Of a stretch of 64,000 nt of DNA, positions 34,424 to 43,213 are shown one piece after another; position 1 is the first letter of the stretch, and each line of letters opens with the position of its first letter. The notes beneath the pieces were generated by a model. It did not search any database. It had not been told where the DNA came from and was given only the letters and a program-made list of their open reading frames with translations. Origin of the DNA: an uncultured Candidatus Actinomarina sp. (lineage in GTDB: Bacteria > Actinomycetota > Acidimicrobiia > Actinomarinales > Actinomarinaceae); NCBI GenBank assembly GCA_902615855.1, contig CACMQN010000001.1, positions 1 through 64,000 on the forward strand, read 5' to 3'. The translations under genes were made by a program, and so were the position numbers.

Positions 34424-35130
34424 TGATCGCTAAAATTCTTTCTGATAATTTAACTTATGCTCAAGTAAATTCAGAGAATCCAAACATTTGTTTTCTACAT
34501 GGTTGGGGTGGAGAAAGTAATAACTGGAAAAATATCTCAAAAGAATTTGAAAGCATTGCTATTGACATTCCAGGATTTGGAAAATCGGTGCCATTTGAGC
34601 AAAGCGGACCACCTGAGTTTTATGCAGAATATTTAATTGAATTAATTCCAGATTCTGTAGAAGTAATTGTTGGTCACTCTTTTGGTGGAACGGTTGCTGT
34701 ACATTTATCTCAATTAAAAAATTATAAAAAAATAGTTGTAATTGGATCTCCACTTATAAGGTCACCTATTCAACCAAACCCTTTTTCCTTGTTTAAATTA
34801 TTTAAATTTTTAAATAAATTAAATATTATTGGTGATCAAAGAATGGAAAAGATTAAAAAAAATTATGGTTCTGACGATTATAAAAACGCCAATAAGGACT
34901 TGAGAGATACGTTAGTTCAGGCTGTAAATCATAATATGTCTGAAATTCTTCCAAAAATAAATACACATGTACAACTTGTGTATGGAGAGTATGATTTAAT
35001 TGCTCCACTTGAAAATGGAAAAATTGCTGACAGTCTAATTCCTGATTCAGAATTAACAGTATTGCTAAAAGAAAATCATTTTTGTTTGGATACCTCAAAA
35101 GATCAGATTATTGAGATAATTAAAAGATGA
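34423..35130 (+). CDS. Alpha/beta hydrolase (BioH/MenH-like fold)
   Basis: A 235-residue hydrolase. The oxyanion-hole region is H-G-W-G-G-E, the nucleophile elbow G-H-S-F-G-G (about residue 87), the acid Asp in Y-G-E-Y-D-L-I-A and the His in K-E-N-H-F near the end. There is no signal peptide. It overlaps both neighbours and precedes a membrane-bound Mur ligase, which suggests a role in a cell-wall or lipid-ester step. The substrate is unknown. Confidence 0.82.
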   Translation: MIAKILSDNLTYAQVNSENPNICFLHGWGGESNNWKNISKEFESIAIDIPGFGKSVPFEQSGPPEFYAEYLIELIPDSVEVIVGHSFGGTVAVHLSQLKNYKKIVVIGSPLIRSPIQPNPFSLFKLFKFLNKLNIIGDQRMEKIKKNYGSDDYKNANKDLRDTLVQAVNHNMSEILPKINTHVQLVYGEYDLIAPLENGKIADSLIPDSELTVLLKENHFCLDTSKDQIIEIIKR

Positions 35131-36653
35131 ATTTAATCTCTATCGCCACATTAGTGATAATAACTATTGGAACATGTTTCAATGCAATTAGATGGCAGAG
35201 AATTGCTCAAAGAGAGCATTACATACCAGGTTATATAACCAAATTTTATTTTAGATGGGTGAGGTCAAGGGGATTAAATAGGTTCATTCTATTTATTACA
35301 TTAATTCTTTGTATCATCTCTCTTTTCTTTGCTTATATTCCAATAATCATTTCAGTTATCAATATTTACACACCAGTTGGATTGTCATTAAAGTCAAGAA
35401 CTAGCAAAGTTGATAAAACAGAAAGACTTAATAGGGTCACATATTGTTATTACTTTCTTGTAGTTTTAGTGTCTATTTTTTCATACACCTTAGGGTATGG
35501 CTATTTTCTTGCATTAGCTGCAAATATGTTCTCTTACTTTATTTTTGATCAAGCACTTAGGCTTATGTTTAATTATGAAAAAAATAAATCCAGACCGTTC
35601 ATTAATGATGCTTCAAAAAAACTGAACTCTAACGCAATTCCTGTAATAGGAATCACAGGTTCATATTCAAAAACAACAACAAAAAATGTTCTTGCCAAGA
35701 TTCTTGATGAATCAAATAATGTTTTTGTAACTCCAGAAAGTTATAACAATCGCTTAGGAATAGCAAAAGCAATAAATGAAGGATTTAATGACGATCATGA
35801 ACTAGCAATTATTGAAATGGGAACATATTCAAATGGGGAAATACGTGAAATTTGTTCATGGGTTAGGCCACATGTATCCGTTATAACCGGAATTGCTCCA
35901 GTTCATTTGGAGAGAATGAAATCTTTAGAAAATATTCTTGATGCTAAGTCTGAAATAGTAGAACTTGCCGGTTCGGTGGTAATCAATGGTGATGACGAAA
36001 TGCTATTGAATGAAGCAAGGCTTTGGACAAATCAGAAAAATGTTTACGATTGCTCAATTACTTCCAGAGAAGCAACTGTCTGCGTAGAGTATCAAAATGG
36101 TAAGCACGATATTTATGTTGCAAATAATCTACTGGGTTCTGTTAACGGTCCTAAGCTTTTACAACTATCAATATCCCTCTCTATAGGGGTCATGCTCGCA
36201 TTAGATTTGGATGTGAGAAAGTACTTAAATAAATTAGATTCTCTTGATAAATCTAAACATCGTCAAAACATTTTGAAAAGTGACTTGGGCCACACAATTA
36301 TTGATAATTCATTTAACTCCAATCCTATGGGAATTGAATATAGTTTAGAGACTCTACAGGAGCTTGGATCAGAAGAATCTGTACGTTATCTTGTCACCCC
36401 TGGCATGGTCGAACTTGGTAGTGATCAGTATGCTATAAATTATGCTTTTGCGTTAGAGGCTAGTCAAGTAGTTGATAAGGCACTCATTGTTGGTAAAACA
36501 AATAAAAATTCATTGAAAGCGGGATTTCAAGAAAATGATGTTGATTACGAAATATTTCAAAACAGGGACGAAGCTGTAAATTATCTTAATTCTGTTGTAA
36601 AATCAGAAGATATTGTTTTATATGAGAATGATCTTCCAGACCACTATCCTTAA
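35127..36653 (+). CDS. Membrane-anchored Mur ligase (MurF-like)
   Basis: A 508-residue protein. The first 150 residues hold about four membrane helices. A Mur ligase unit follows: P-loop G-S-Y-S-K-T-T-T-K (about residue 178; canonical G-x-x-G-K-T), then N-N-R-L-G and I-E-M-G-T-Y-S for the central domain, and D-N-S-F-N-S-N-P in the C-terminal domain, the last matching MurF's D-x-Y-N-A-N-P. It should couple an amino acid or dipeptide to a nucleotide- or lipid-linked acceptor at the membrane. The next gene is a D-Ala-D-Ala ligase homologue. A conventional soluble MurF has no such anchor, so the exact acceptor is open. Confidence 0.82.
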   Translation: MNLISIATLVIITIGTCFNAIRWQRIAQREHYIPGYITKFYFRWVRSRGLNRFILFITLILCIISLFFAYIPIIISVINIYTPVGLSLKSRTSKVDKTERLNRVTYCYYFLVVLVSIFSYTLGYGYFLALAANMFSYFIFDQALRLMFNYEKNKSRPFINDASKKLNSNAIPVIGITGSYSKTTTKNVLAKILDESNNVFVTPESYNNRLGIAKAINEGFNDDHELAIIEMGTYSNGEIREICSWVRPHVSVITGIAPVHLERMKSLENILDAKSEIVELAGSVVINGDDEMLLNEARLWTNQKNVYDCSITSREATVCVEYQNGKHDIYVANNLLGSVNGPKLLQLSISLSIGVMLALDLDVRKYLNKLDSLDKSKHRQNILKSDLGHTIIDNSFNSNPMGIEYSLETLQELGSEESVRYLVTPGMVELGSDQYAINYAFALEASQVVDKALIVGKTNKNSLKAGFQENDVDYEIFQNRDEAVNYLNSVVKSEDIVLYENDLPDHYP

Positions 36654-36658
36654 ATTAA

Positions 36659-37735
36659 ATGAGTAAAACAATTGGAGTAGTATTCGGAGGGCCTTCTCCC
36701 GAACATGATATATCAATACTCACCGGTTTACAAAGCGTTCGAATCTTATCAAAAAAGTATGATGTAATCGCTTTATATTGGTCAAAAAATAATGAATGGT
36801 ATTTAGTTGATAATGAATACGAATCTGTAGATTTTTTGACTAATAAAAAAATATATAAAAACAAACTTGAGATGAAATTTAACGATGATCCAGGATTTTA
36901 TCAAAAAAGAAAAAAATTACACTTTGATGTCCTAATCAATGCTTGTCATGGAGGGCCTGGAGAGGATGGCTCACTTCAGTCATTACTAAACATATTTCGA
37001 ATTAAATATACTGGCCCAGATCAGATTTCTGCTCAAATTTGCATGGATAAGTATGCTTTTTATACCGTAATGAAAGAAAATGGGTTGCCTGTTATAGAAA
37101 AAAAGTTAGTGAATACTGAAGAAATGAATATTGATGGAAATTATGTATTAAAACCACGATTTGGAGGATCTTCTATTGGAGTTGAGTTAATAAATGATGC
37201 ACCAACCGTTCAAAAACTAATAACGAATTCTGATTTATATTCACAAGGGGCTGTTATTGAAAAGTATTTAGAAAATTCAATAGATTTACTTATAGGAGTT
37301 AGAAGTTTTCCAGATTTTGATGTATCTGAGATTGAAAAACCACTTAAAAACGAAACACTCTTTTCGTATACTGACAAATATTTGGAAAACGGGGGACTGG
37401 AAGGTTCAAAAAGAGAATTACCAGCAAATCTAAACGAACAAATAGAAAAAAAATTGATTGAGATGGTCAATAAAATAAATCAAATAATTCCTACCCGAGG
37501 GATATACAGATATGATTTTCTATTGCATGAAAATGAATTGTATATAAATGAAATAAATACAATTCCTGGAAGCCATGCGCTTTATTTATGGAAGAATTTA
37601 AATAGTTCAAAATTTGAACTTTTAGACTCCATGATTGACGAAGCATTGTCTAGACAAGTTGATAATTGGTCACTTACTGGTTCCGATGGGATTGCATTAA
37701 AAAGTGCAAAAGATATTGCATCAAAGCTTGGATAA
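36659..37735 (+). CDS. ddl: D-alanine-D-alanine ligase family enzyme
   Basis: A 358-residue ATP-grasp ligase. The N-terminus G-G-P-S-P-E-H-D-I-S corresponds to the Ddl G-G-x-S-x-E-H-x-V-S. The ATP-grasp body shows H-G-G-P-G-E-D-G, K-P-R-F-G-G-S-S-I-G-V, Y-R-Y-D-F and I-N-E-I-N-T-I-P-G. It should make D-Ala-D-Ala, or a D-Ala-D-X variant, for the Mur ligase encoded just upstream. There is a five-base gap between the two genes. Confidence 0.85.
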   Translation: MSKTIGVVFGGPSPEHDISILTGLQSVRILSKKYDVIALYWSKNNEWYLVDNEYESVDFLTNKKIYKNKLEMKFNDDPGFYQKRKKLHFDVLINACHGGPGEDGSLQSLLNIFRIKYTGPDQISAQICMDKYAFYTVMKENGLPVIEKKLVNTEEMNIDGNYVLKPRFGGSSIGVELINDAPTVQKLITNSDLYSQGAVIEKYLENSIDLLIGVRSFPDFDVSEIEKPLKNETLFSYTDKYLENGGLEGSKRELPANLNEQIEKKLIEMVNKINQIIPTRGIYRYDFLLHENELYINEINTIPGSHALYLWKNLNSSKFELLDSMIDEALSRQVDNWSLTGSDGIALKSAKDIASKLG

Positions 37736-37738
37736 ATC

Positions 37739-38371
37739 ATGTACGGAATTTACTGGGATTGTGATGGAACAATTATGGATACGGAAAAATCATATGCTTA
37801 TGCATGGAAAGATTTTTTATCTAGTAAAGGATTAGATTTACCGATTGAAGAGTTTGATAAATTCGTTGGGATAGATGACAGAATCGTACATTCTGAATTC
37901 TCTCAGATTGTTGAACTTGATAATTTCGATTCGACTATGGATGAGCTTCATAAAATTATGAGAGTAGAGTTTTCTGAAAAGATACTCTTTAAGGATTCCT
38001 TGCAATGCTTGAAAGAATTCCATGGAGATGTCTTGCAAGCTTGTGTATCAGCATCTCCAAAAGAGGTTCTAAACTTTAAATTACAAGATGCAAAAATTAT
38101 TAACTATTTCGATCATGTCATAGGTGGAAATGAAGTTTCGAACAACAAGCCTAGCCCTGACATATATTTAAAAGCTATCGATGAATTAGGTACTACAAAA
38201 AATATTATCGTTGAAGATAGCCCAACTGGTATTTTGTCTGGAAAAGAATCGAATAATTTTGTTATCGCTGTAGATAGAGGTATGTTTCCCAAAGATCAAC
38301 TTTCTAACGCTGATTTAATAGTCAATGAATTAGATCCAATTAATATTAGATCATTACTTCAAACCCTTTAA
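37739..38371 (+). CDS. HAD-superfamily phosphatase/phosphomutase (subfamily IA)
   Basis: A 210-residue protein with HAD motif I W-D-C-D-G-T-I-M-D-T-E, motif II S-A-S-P-K, a Lys in N-N-K-P-S-P-D and motif IV V-E-D-S-P-T-G-I-L-S-G. The D-T-E cap start and V-E-D-S resemble beta-phosphoglucomutase and related sugar phosphatases. It starts three bases after the Ddl gene. The substrate is unknown. Confidence 0.85.
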   Translation: MYGIYWDCDGTIMDTEKSYAYAWKDFLSSKGLDLPIEEFDKFVGIDDRIVHSEFSQIVELDNFDSTMDELHKIMRVEFSEKILFKDSLQCLKEFHGDVLQACVSASPKEVLNFKLQDAKIINYFDHVIGGNEVSNNKPSPDIYLKAIDELGTTKNIIVEDSPTGILSGKESNNFVIAVDRGMFPKDQLSNADLIVNELDPINIRSLLQTL

Positions 38372-38424
38372 TAATTGACTTTTTTAAAAATAAATTACAA
38401 AACTGACTTAGGCGCAATATGTGA

Positions 38425-38847
38425 CTAAGTTATTTCTAATAACATTACTGGAATTTTTCTACTTGTTCTGTTTTGGTACTGTTCATATACCCCATTATTC
38501 ATAAAGTCCATTTTTTTCCACCATTCAGTTCTTTCAAGATCAAAAATTTCTCTAGCAACCACATTAAATCTTTCTCTACCTATTTGAATTTTTGCTTCCG
38601 GATTGTTTTTAAGATTGTGGTACCAACCTGGATTTTTAGGATTACCACCTTTAGAAGCTACTATACAAATTAAATTATCCTCTTTTAAATACACAAGGAC
38701 GTTTTTACGCAATTTTCCGGTTTTCCCTCCTATACTTTCAAGAATTAAACAAGGTCTGTCAGATATTGTTTTCCCAAATCTTCCGTTTGAATAGATATAA
38801 ATATAGTTATGTAAAAACAGTACAAAAAATATAATTTTTCTTCTCAT
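38425..38847 (-). CDS. Deazaflavin (F420)-dependent nitroreductase-family protein (DDN/DUF385)
   Basis: About 140 residues. After a hydrophobic N-terminal segment the body has the DDN pattern R-P-C-L-I-L-E-S-I-G-G-K-T-G-K-L-R, I-V-A-S-K-G-G-N-P-K-N-P-G-W-Y-H-N-L and E-A-K-I-Q-I-G. These small split-barrel proteins bind F420H2 in mycobacteria and reduce quinones or nitro compounds. The ATG at 38847 overlaps the stop of the photolyase-like gene (ATGA); an in-frame codon at 38874 would lie inside that gene. Confidence 0.82.
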   Translation of the reverse strand: MRRKIIFFVLFLHNYIYIYSNGRFGKTISDRPCLILESIGGKTGKLRKNVLVYLKEDNLICIVASKGGNPKNPGWYHNLKNNPEAKIQIGRERFNVVAREIFDLERTEWWKKMDFMNNGVYEQYQNRTSRKIPVMLLEIT

Positions 38848-40040
38848 TGAGCTAATTTTGTTTTTTTTCTCCACGAAGAGAAACTTCTTGGATAAAAATT
38901 GATTGGATCAACTAATCTATTTGCCGGAAACTCCATGGAGGGTTTTATTTGTTGGGTAATCCTTTTATATTTTGGTACTGGTGCAAATGTAGATGCGTAA
39001 TTTATTCCAGATAATACATCTAGTGGATTGTCTAGATAAACTTTAAGCTCTCTTTTTTCATTAATCTCCTTCAAAGTATCCAGTAAAAAAATAATTCTCT
39101 TTGTTGATAAATCTAAACTTTTTAACAACTTTATATCGAATATAAACACTACTGGAAGGTCTAAAAGATTATTTAAAGCAGGATCTTCATCACCAAGTGA
39201 TTCTCCATTAATCCATACAAAATCAGGTTTTTGGTCAGAAGTTAATACTGTTTTTGGTCCAAAATTTTTTTCTATGTTTAAATCTACCTTGATATCTTTA
39301 CTAGAGATACTCATTATTTCTGGCCAATTTTCAATAGGACAATTATTTATCAATTCACATTCTTTACATATTTTTGGTGCTCTTTTATTGACTTGGAATT
39401 TTGAAAACCCATATATCTTCCCTGTTTGAGAACCCATTACCCAGTGCCAACCTAATCTATTTGCAAATCTAGAGCCATCTACAAGATGCTTGTACATGTA
39501 ATTTTCACTTTCTAGCCAGTACTGATTTGTTCTAAACATCTGATGTGATGAGTACCACATTCTGGTTTGATTTACCATATAACCTGTTGATTCGAGTTCT
39601 TGTTCTACCGTTGAAATACAGTTCATTTTGTCGTTTTCAACTACTTCGTTAGGATCATTTTGAACATAAAAATTTAGAAATTCCCTGTTCTGGCTTCCAA
39701 CAATGGCATATAGATGCCTAGAAAATTCTTGCCATAAAAGCTCATCTCTAAATTTAGTTTTGTCTTGGTATTCAAACGAATCTACGTGTTTCCATACTTC
39801 TTTAAGACTCAAAAGACCATGTCTTATATATGGTGATAAGTATGAAGACCCCCTTTTTTCAGTTGGATATACATTGTTTCTCTTTTTTGCATAACCATTA
39901 ATGTCCAAATTGTTAAGGGCTTTATCTGCAAATGACTGTCCACCTTTGAATATAGACTCCTGGTAATCATCACAAGTAATATCTTTAAAGAATGTATTTA
40001 CTATTTCTTCGTTACTTGATTTTAAATTAATTTCAGGCAT
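38844..40040 (-). CDS. Photolyase/cryptochrome-family protein with permuted domain order
   Basis: A 398-residue protein. Residues about 60-225 carry the FAD-binding helical domain of photolyases: S-S-Y-L-S-P-Y-I-R-H-G-L-L-S, E-L-L-W-Q-E-F-S-R, G-Y-M-V-N-Q-T-R-M and S-R-F-A-N-R-L-G-W-H-W-V-M-G. A C-x-x-C-x5-C cluster (225, 228, 234) follows. Residues about 272-345 then look like the alpha/beta domain that normally opens photolyases (V-W-I-N-G-E-S-L-G-D-E-D-P-A-L, then V-F-I-F-D and R-I-I-F-L-L-D-T-L). Light-driven DNA repair or light sensing is plausible. It is co-transcribed with an F420-type reductase. Confidence 0.78.
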   Translation of the reverse strand: MPEINLKSSNEEIVNTFFKDITCDDYQESIFKGGQSFADKALNNLDINGYAKKRNNVYPTEKRGSSYLSPYIRHGLLSLKEVWKHVDSFEYQDKTKFRDELLWQEFSRHLYAIVGSQNREFLNFYVQNDPNEVVENDKMNCISTVEQELESTGYMVNQTRMWYSSHQMFRTNQYWLESENYMYKHLVDGSRFANRLGWHWVMGSQTGKIYGFSKFQVNKRAPKICKECELINNCPIENWPEIMSISSKDIKVDLNIEKNFGPKTVLTSDQKPDFVWINGESLGDEDPALNNLLDLPVVFIFDIKLLKSLDLSTKRIIFLLDTLKEINEKRELKVYLDNPLDVLSGINYASTFAPVPKYKRITQQIKPSMEFPANRLVDPINFYPRSFSSWRKKTKLAQ

Positions 40041-40047
40041 CTAAAAA

Positions 40048-40263
40048 TTAATAGTCACCTTGACCAATTTTGACGTTTGAAATGATTTTGATATCCTCTT
40101 CTTCCACGATATCGAAATTTATTCTTTGTCCTTGTCTTAAAGTTCTAAATATAGAACCTTTTAGCGAACCGGCTTTTAAATAAACTTCTGATTTATCACT
40201 GTCTAGAACTACAATACCGTTTCCTGAATTAGGATCGTACGACTTTACAACCCCCTGAGCCAT
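40048..40263 (-). CDS. Cold-shock-domain-like small protein
   Basis: A 71-residue protein fitting a single OB-fold cold-shock domain: G-V-V-K-S-Y-D ... G-N-G-I-V-V-L-D in place of the usual G-x-V-K-W-F ... K-G-F-G-F-I. The aromatic RNA-binding residues are mostly lost, so nucleic-acid binding may be weak or different. The ATG overlaps the L28 stop by one base, so it is coupled to ribosomal protein synthesis. Confidence 0.7.
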   Translation of the reverse strand: MAQGVVKSYDPNSGNGIVVLDSDKSEVYLKAGSLKGSIFRTLRQGQRINFDIVEEEDIKIISNVKIGQGDY

Positions 40264-40499
40264 TAAACTTTTTCGCCTCTTTGTCTAATATCTCTTACAA
40301 CAGATTCAATACCACGCTTGTCGATGATTTTATTTCCTTTTGTACTAACTTTTAACTTTATCCATCTTTTTTCGCTAGGTAGCCAATATTTTTTAGTTTG
40401 AATATTTGGTTTAAACCATCGTGGGTTTCTTTTATGAGAAAAGGAAACATGTTTTCCTGACCTCGGCACTCTACCTGTAACTTGACATCTGTTAGCCAT
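40263..40499 (-). CDS. rpmB: 50S ribosomal protein L28
   Basis: A 78-residue ribosomal protein: M-A-N-R-C-Q-V-T-G at the start, S-H-K-R-N-P-R-W-F-K-P-N-I-Q in the middle and V-S-T-K-G-N-K-I-I-D-K-R-G towards the end. Only one Cys is present, so the zinc-ribbon form is lacking. The ATG at 40499 has GAGGG upstream; an in-frame codon at 40520 lacks support. Divergent from recG. Confidence 0.92.
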   Translation of the reverse strand: MANRCQVTGRVPRSGKHVSFSHKRNPRWFKPNIQTKKYWLPSEKRWIKLKVSTKGNKIIDKRGIESVVRDIRQRGEKV

Positions 40500-40592
40500 A
40501 TAATTCCCTCTAAAATACAAGTATAACTATAACTTGTCTAATAATTATTAGGTACTTTGATTTTAAATCTTTTTAGGTATTGTTTGATTGTG

Positions 40593-42683
40593 ATGGAGAG
40601 AAGTTTAAGTTATTTAAGTAAAATTTCAGTTTCTGAATTGAAAGGCTTCGGTGAAAAAAGAATTAATTCTCTGAAGAAGCATGGAATAAATTCAGTTACA
40701 GATCTGATAAGAATCTTTCCGAGAAAACATTACGACCGATCAAAAATTATGAACTTGAGCGAAGTTCCGCCAAATATTGAAAAAGAGATAACTATATTTG
40801 GCAAAATTACTGATATTTCAGTTTTTACAACAAAGACAAGACTCAGAATTACTACTTTAACTATTAATGACGAAACCGGAATTGCAAGAGCAAAATGGTT
40901 TGGTCCTCAATACATAGAAAGTAGATTTAAAAAAGATGATATTGTTGCGGTTGCAGGTGTTCCTGATGTTAAAAAAACAGGAACTGTAGAATTTAAGAAT
41001 CCAGTTATTGAGTCTTTTTCATCCGAGCAAGACCTTTCAGAGACAGGTTCATTCATATCTTTTTATCCAAAAATTGATGGTGTACCAAACAAAGTATTAA
41101 GAAGTGGTATTAAACAAGCTTTGGAAAGAATTCCAGAATTAAAGGATATTATCCCAGATAAAGATAGAAACAAATTTTCTCTTTATACAAGATTAGACAG
41201 TTATCAGAAAATCCATTTCCCTGAAAGTTTTGAGGAATATAAATTAGCAAAAAAACGACTTGCTTTTGATGAATTCATATATTTACAAAGCTTATTTAGT
41301 CATTCAAAAGACATTTATAAAACAGAACAAAAATCTTATTTAATGAAAATAGATTCCTCATTATTAAGGAGTTTTGAATCAAAAATACCATTTTCACTAA
41401 CCAATTCGCAAAAAAGTTGTATTAAGGAAATTTTTGAAGATCTTAGTAGCAATTACCCAATGAAAAGATTGCTTCAAGGCGATGTTGGATCTGGTAAAAC
41501 TATTGTTGCTGCAGCTGGTGTCTATGCAGCTATTGAGAATGGAAAGCAAGTTGCATTAATGGCCCCAACGGAAGTTTTAGCAGAACAGCATTTAAATTCT
41601 TTTGAAAAGTATCTGAATTTTTTTGATATAGATATGCATATTTTGACATCATCTGTAAAAGATAGAAAAAGCGTTATGAAAGTAATCGAAAACGGTGACC
41701 CAGCATTGACAATTGGGACACACGCATTAATTCAGGAAAACGTAAAATTTAATAATTTAGGATTGGCAATTATTGATGAACAACAACGGTTCGGAGTAGA
41801 GCAAAGAAAAAAATTAATGATAAGTGATGATTTAACACCGCATCAGTTAGTAATGACTGCAACTCCAATTCCAAGAACAACTGCTCTTGCAATATATGGA
41901 GATCTAGAGCTCTCAATTATTAATGAAATGCCTCCAGGAAGAAAAAAAATTAATTCGAAAGTTCTTGCTGGAGGAAAACGTGAAAGTAATGAAGTTTTTA
42001 ACATTGCACGTGAGCATTTGGAAAAAAAATCACAAATTTTTGTTGTTTGCCCATACATTGAAGAAAGTGAAAATAGTGATATTAAAGCTGCTGAAAAAGT
42101 ATATGAGTTATATAAGTCAGAATTCAACAAATATAATGTCGAGTTACTTCATGGAAAAATGAAAGCCGATGAAAAAGAAAATAAAATGCTAAAAATGAAG
42201 AACGGTGAAATTGACATCATGGTATCAACAGTTGTCATTGAAGTTGGTATTGATATCACAAACGCAACATTGATGATAATTGAAAGTGCCGAAAGATTTG
42301 GTTTAAACCAATTACATCAACTCAGAGGAAGAGTTGGTAGAGGAGATAAACAATCTGAATGTATATTTCATATCACAGAAGGAAAAAGTTTTTCAAAGAT
42401 AACTAAAGATGGGCAGGAAAGGTTAAATGCAATAGAACAAAACGATGATGGTTTTAAATTATCTGAGTTAGATTTACAAATACGTGGAGAAGGTAAAGTT
42501 ACTGGTACATCTCAGTCTGGATTATCAGATCTCAAGATTGCTAATTTACGAACGGATTATGAAATACTTGAAACATCAAAAGAATATTTTTTAAGTATGG
42601 AAGATGAGGAAATTAAATCAGAAATTTTTCTAGAAGCTAACTTGTTGTTTCCCAACTTTGGTAAGACAAAAGATTCTACATGA
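40593..42683 (+). CDS. recG: ATP-dependent DNA helicase RecG
   Basis: About 696 residues. The wedge/OB domain is at about 50-165, followed by superfamily 2 helicase motifs: G-D-V-G-S-G-K-T (Walker A), I-I-D-E-Q-Q-R-F-G (Walker B; RecG usually has DEQH), T-A-T-P-I-P-R-T, and Q-L-R-G-R-V-G-R-G (motif VI). RecG remodels stalled replication forks and Holliday junctions. The ATG at 40593 gives the usual distance to the L-K-G-F-G helix-hairpin motif; an in-frame TTG at 40557 would add 12 residues. It overlaps rsmD by four bases. Confidence 0.95.
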   Translation: MERSLSYLSKISVSELKGFGEKRINSLKKHGINSVTDLIRIFPRKHYDRSKIMNLSEVPPNIEKEITIFGKITDISVFTTKTRLRITTLTINDETGIARAKWFGPQYIESRFKKDDIVAVAGVPDVKKTGTVEFKNPVIESFSSEQDLSETGSFISFYPKIDGVPNKVLRSGIKQALERIPELKDIIPDKDRNKFSLYTRLDSYQKIHFPESFEEYKLAKKRLAFDEFIYLQSLFSHSKDIYKTEQKSYLMKIDSSLLRSFESKIPFSLTNSQKSCIKEIFEDLSSNYPMKRLLQGDVGSGKTIVAAAGVYAAIENGKQVALMAPTEVLAEQHLNSFEKYLNFFDIDMHILTSSVKDRKSVMKVIENGDPALTIGTHALIQENVKFNNLGLAIIDEQQRFGVEQRKKLMISDDLTPHQLVMTATPIPRTTALAIYGDLELSIINEMPPGRKKINSKVLAGGKRESNEVFNIAREHLEKKSQIFVVCPYIEESENSDIKAAEKVYELYKSEFNKYNVELLHGKMKADEKENKMLKMKNGEIDIMVSTVVIEVGIDITNATLMIIESAERFGLNQLHQLRGRVGRGDKQSECIFHITEGKSFSKITKDGQERLNAIEQNDDGFKLSELDLQIRGEGKVTGTSQSGLSDLKIANLRTDYEILETSKEYFLSMEDEEIKSEIFLEANLLFPNFGKTKDST

Positions 42684-43213
42684 GAATTATTGCTGGAAAA
42701 TTTAAGGGGTTGAACATTAAAACTATTAATGATCCATCAACACGACCAATGATGAGTAGGGCTCGGGAAGGCATATTCAATTCACTTCAAAATGACTTTA
42801 ACAATTCTTTGGTACTTGATTTATTTGCGGGTTCTGGATCACTTGGTATTGAAGCGTTAAGCCGAGGTGCAAGCTTTGTTACTTTTGTAGATTCATCGGT
42901 AGATTGTAAAAAAATTATAGATAAAAATTTATCCGATATTGATCAAAATTTTACCGTTCTTGTTTTAAGCGTCCACGATTACATTACTCAATCTGAGAAA
43001 AAATTTGATATTATTTTTTATGATCCACCATTTTCTTTTTTTGTTAATGAGATAAATTCGGACTTAAACACTATACAAAATTTAATGGGAAAAAACTCAA
43101 AACTAATTATCCATAGACATAAAAGTTCAGAGCAATTTGTTTATCCAGAAGGACTAGAATTATATAAGGAAAAAAAATATGGCCAAAGTAATATAACAAT
43201 ATTGAAAAAATGA
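42680..43213 (+). CDS. rsmD: 16S rRNA (guanine966-N2)-methyltransferase
   Basis: A 177-residue class I methyltransferase. It shows R-I-I-A-G-K-F-K-G at the N-terminus, T-R-P-M-M-S-R-A-R-E for substrate positioning, D-L-F-A-G-S-G-S-L-G-I-E-A for SAM, and D-P-P-F as the catalytic motif of N2-guanine methylation. Placement between recG and coaD is the standard actinobacterial order, with four-base overlaps on both sides. Confidence 0.93.
   Translation: MRIIAGKFKGLNIKTINDPSTRPMMSRAREGIFNSLQNDFNNSLVLDLFAGSGSLGIEALSRGASFVTFVDSSVDCKKIIDKNLSDIDQNFTVLVLSVHDYITQSEKKFDIIFYDPPFSFFVNEINSDLNTIQNLMGKNSKLIIHRHKSSEQFVYPEGLELYKEKKYGQSNITILKK

Noticed and set aside
38406-38430. Inverted repeat ACTTAG/CTAAGT between the HAD gene and the DDN gene
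   Set aside because: Six-base stem with a 13-base loop, and it includes the DDN stop codon; not convincing as a bidirectional terminator.
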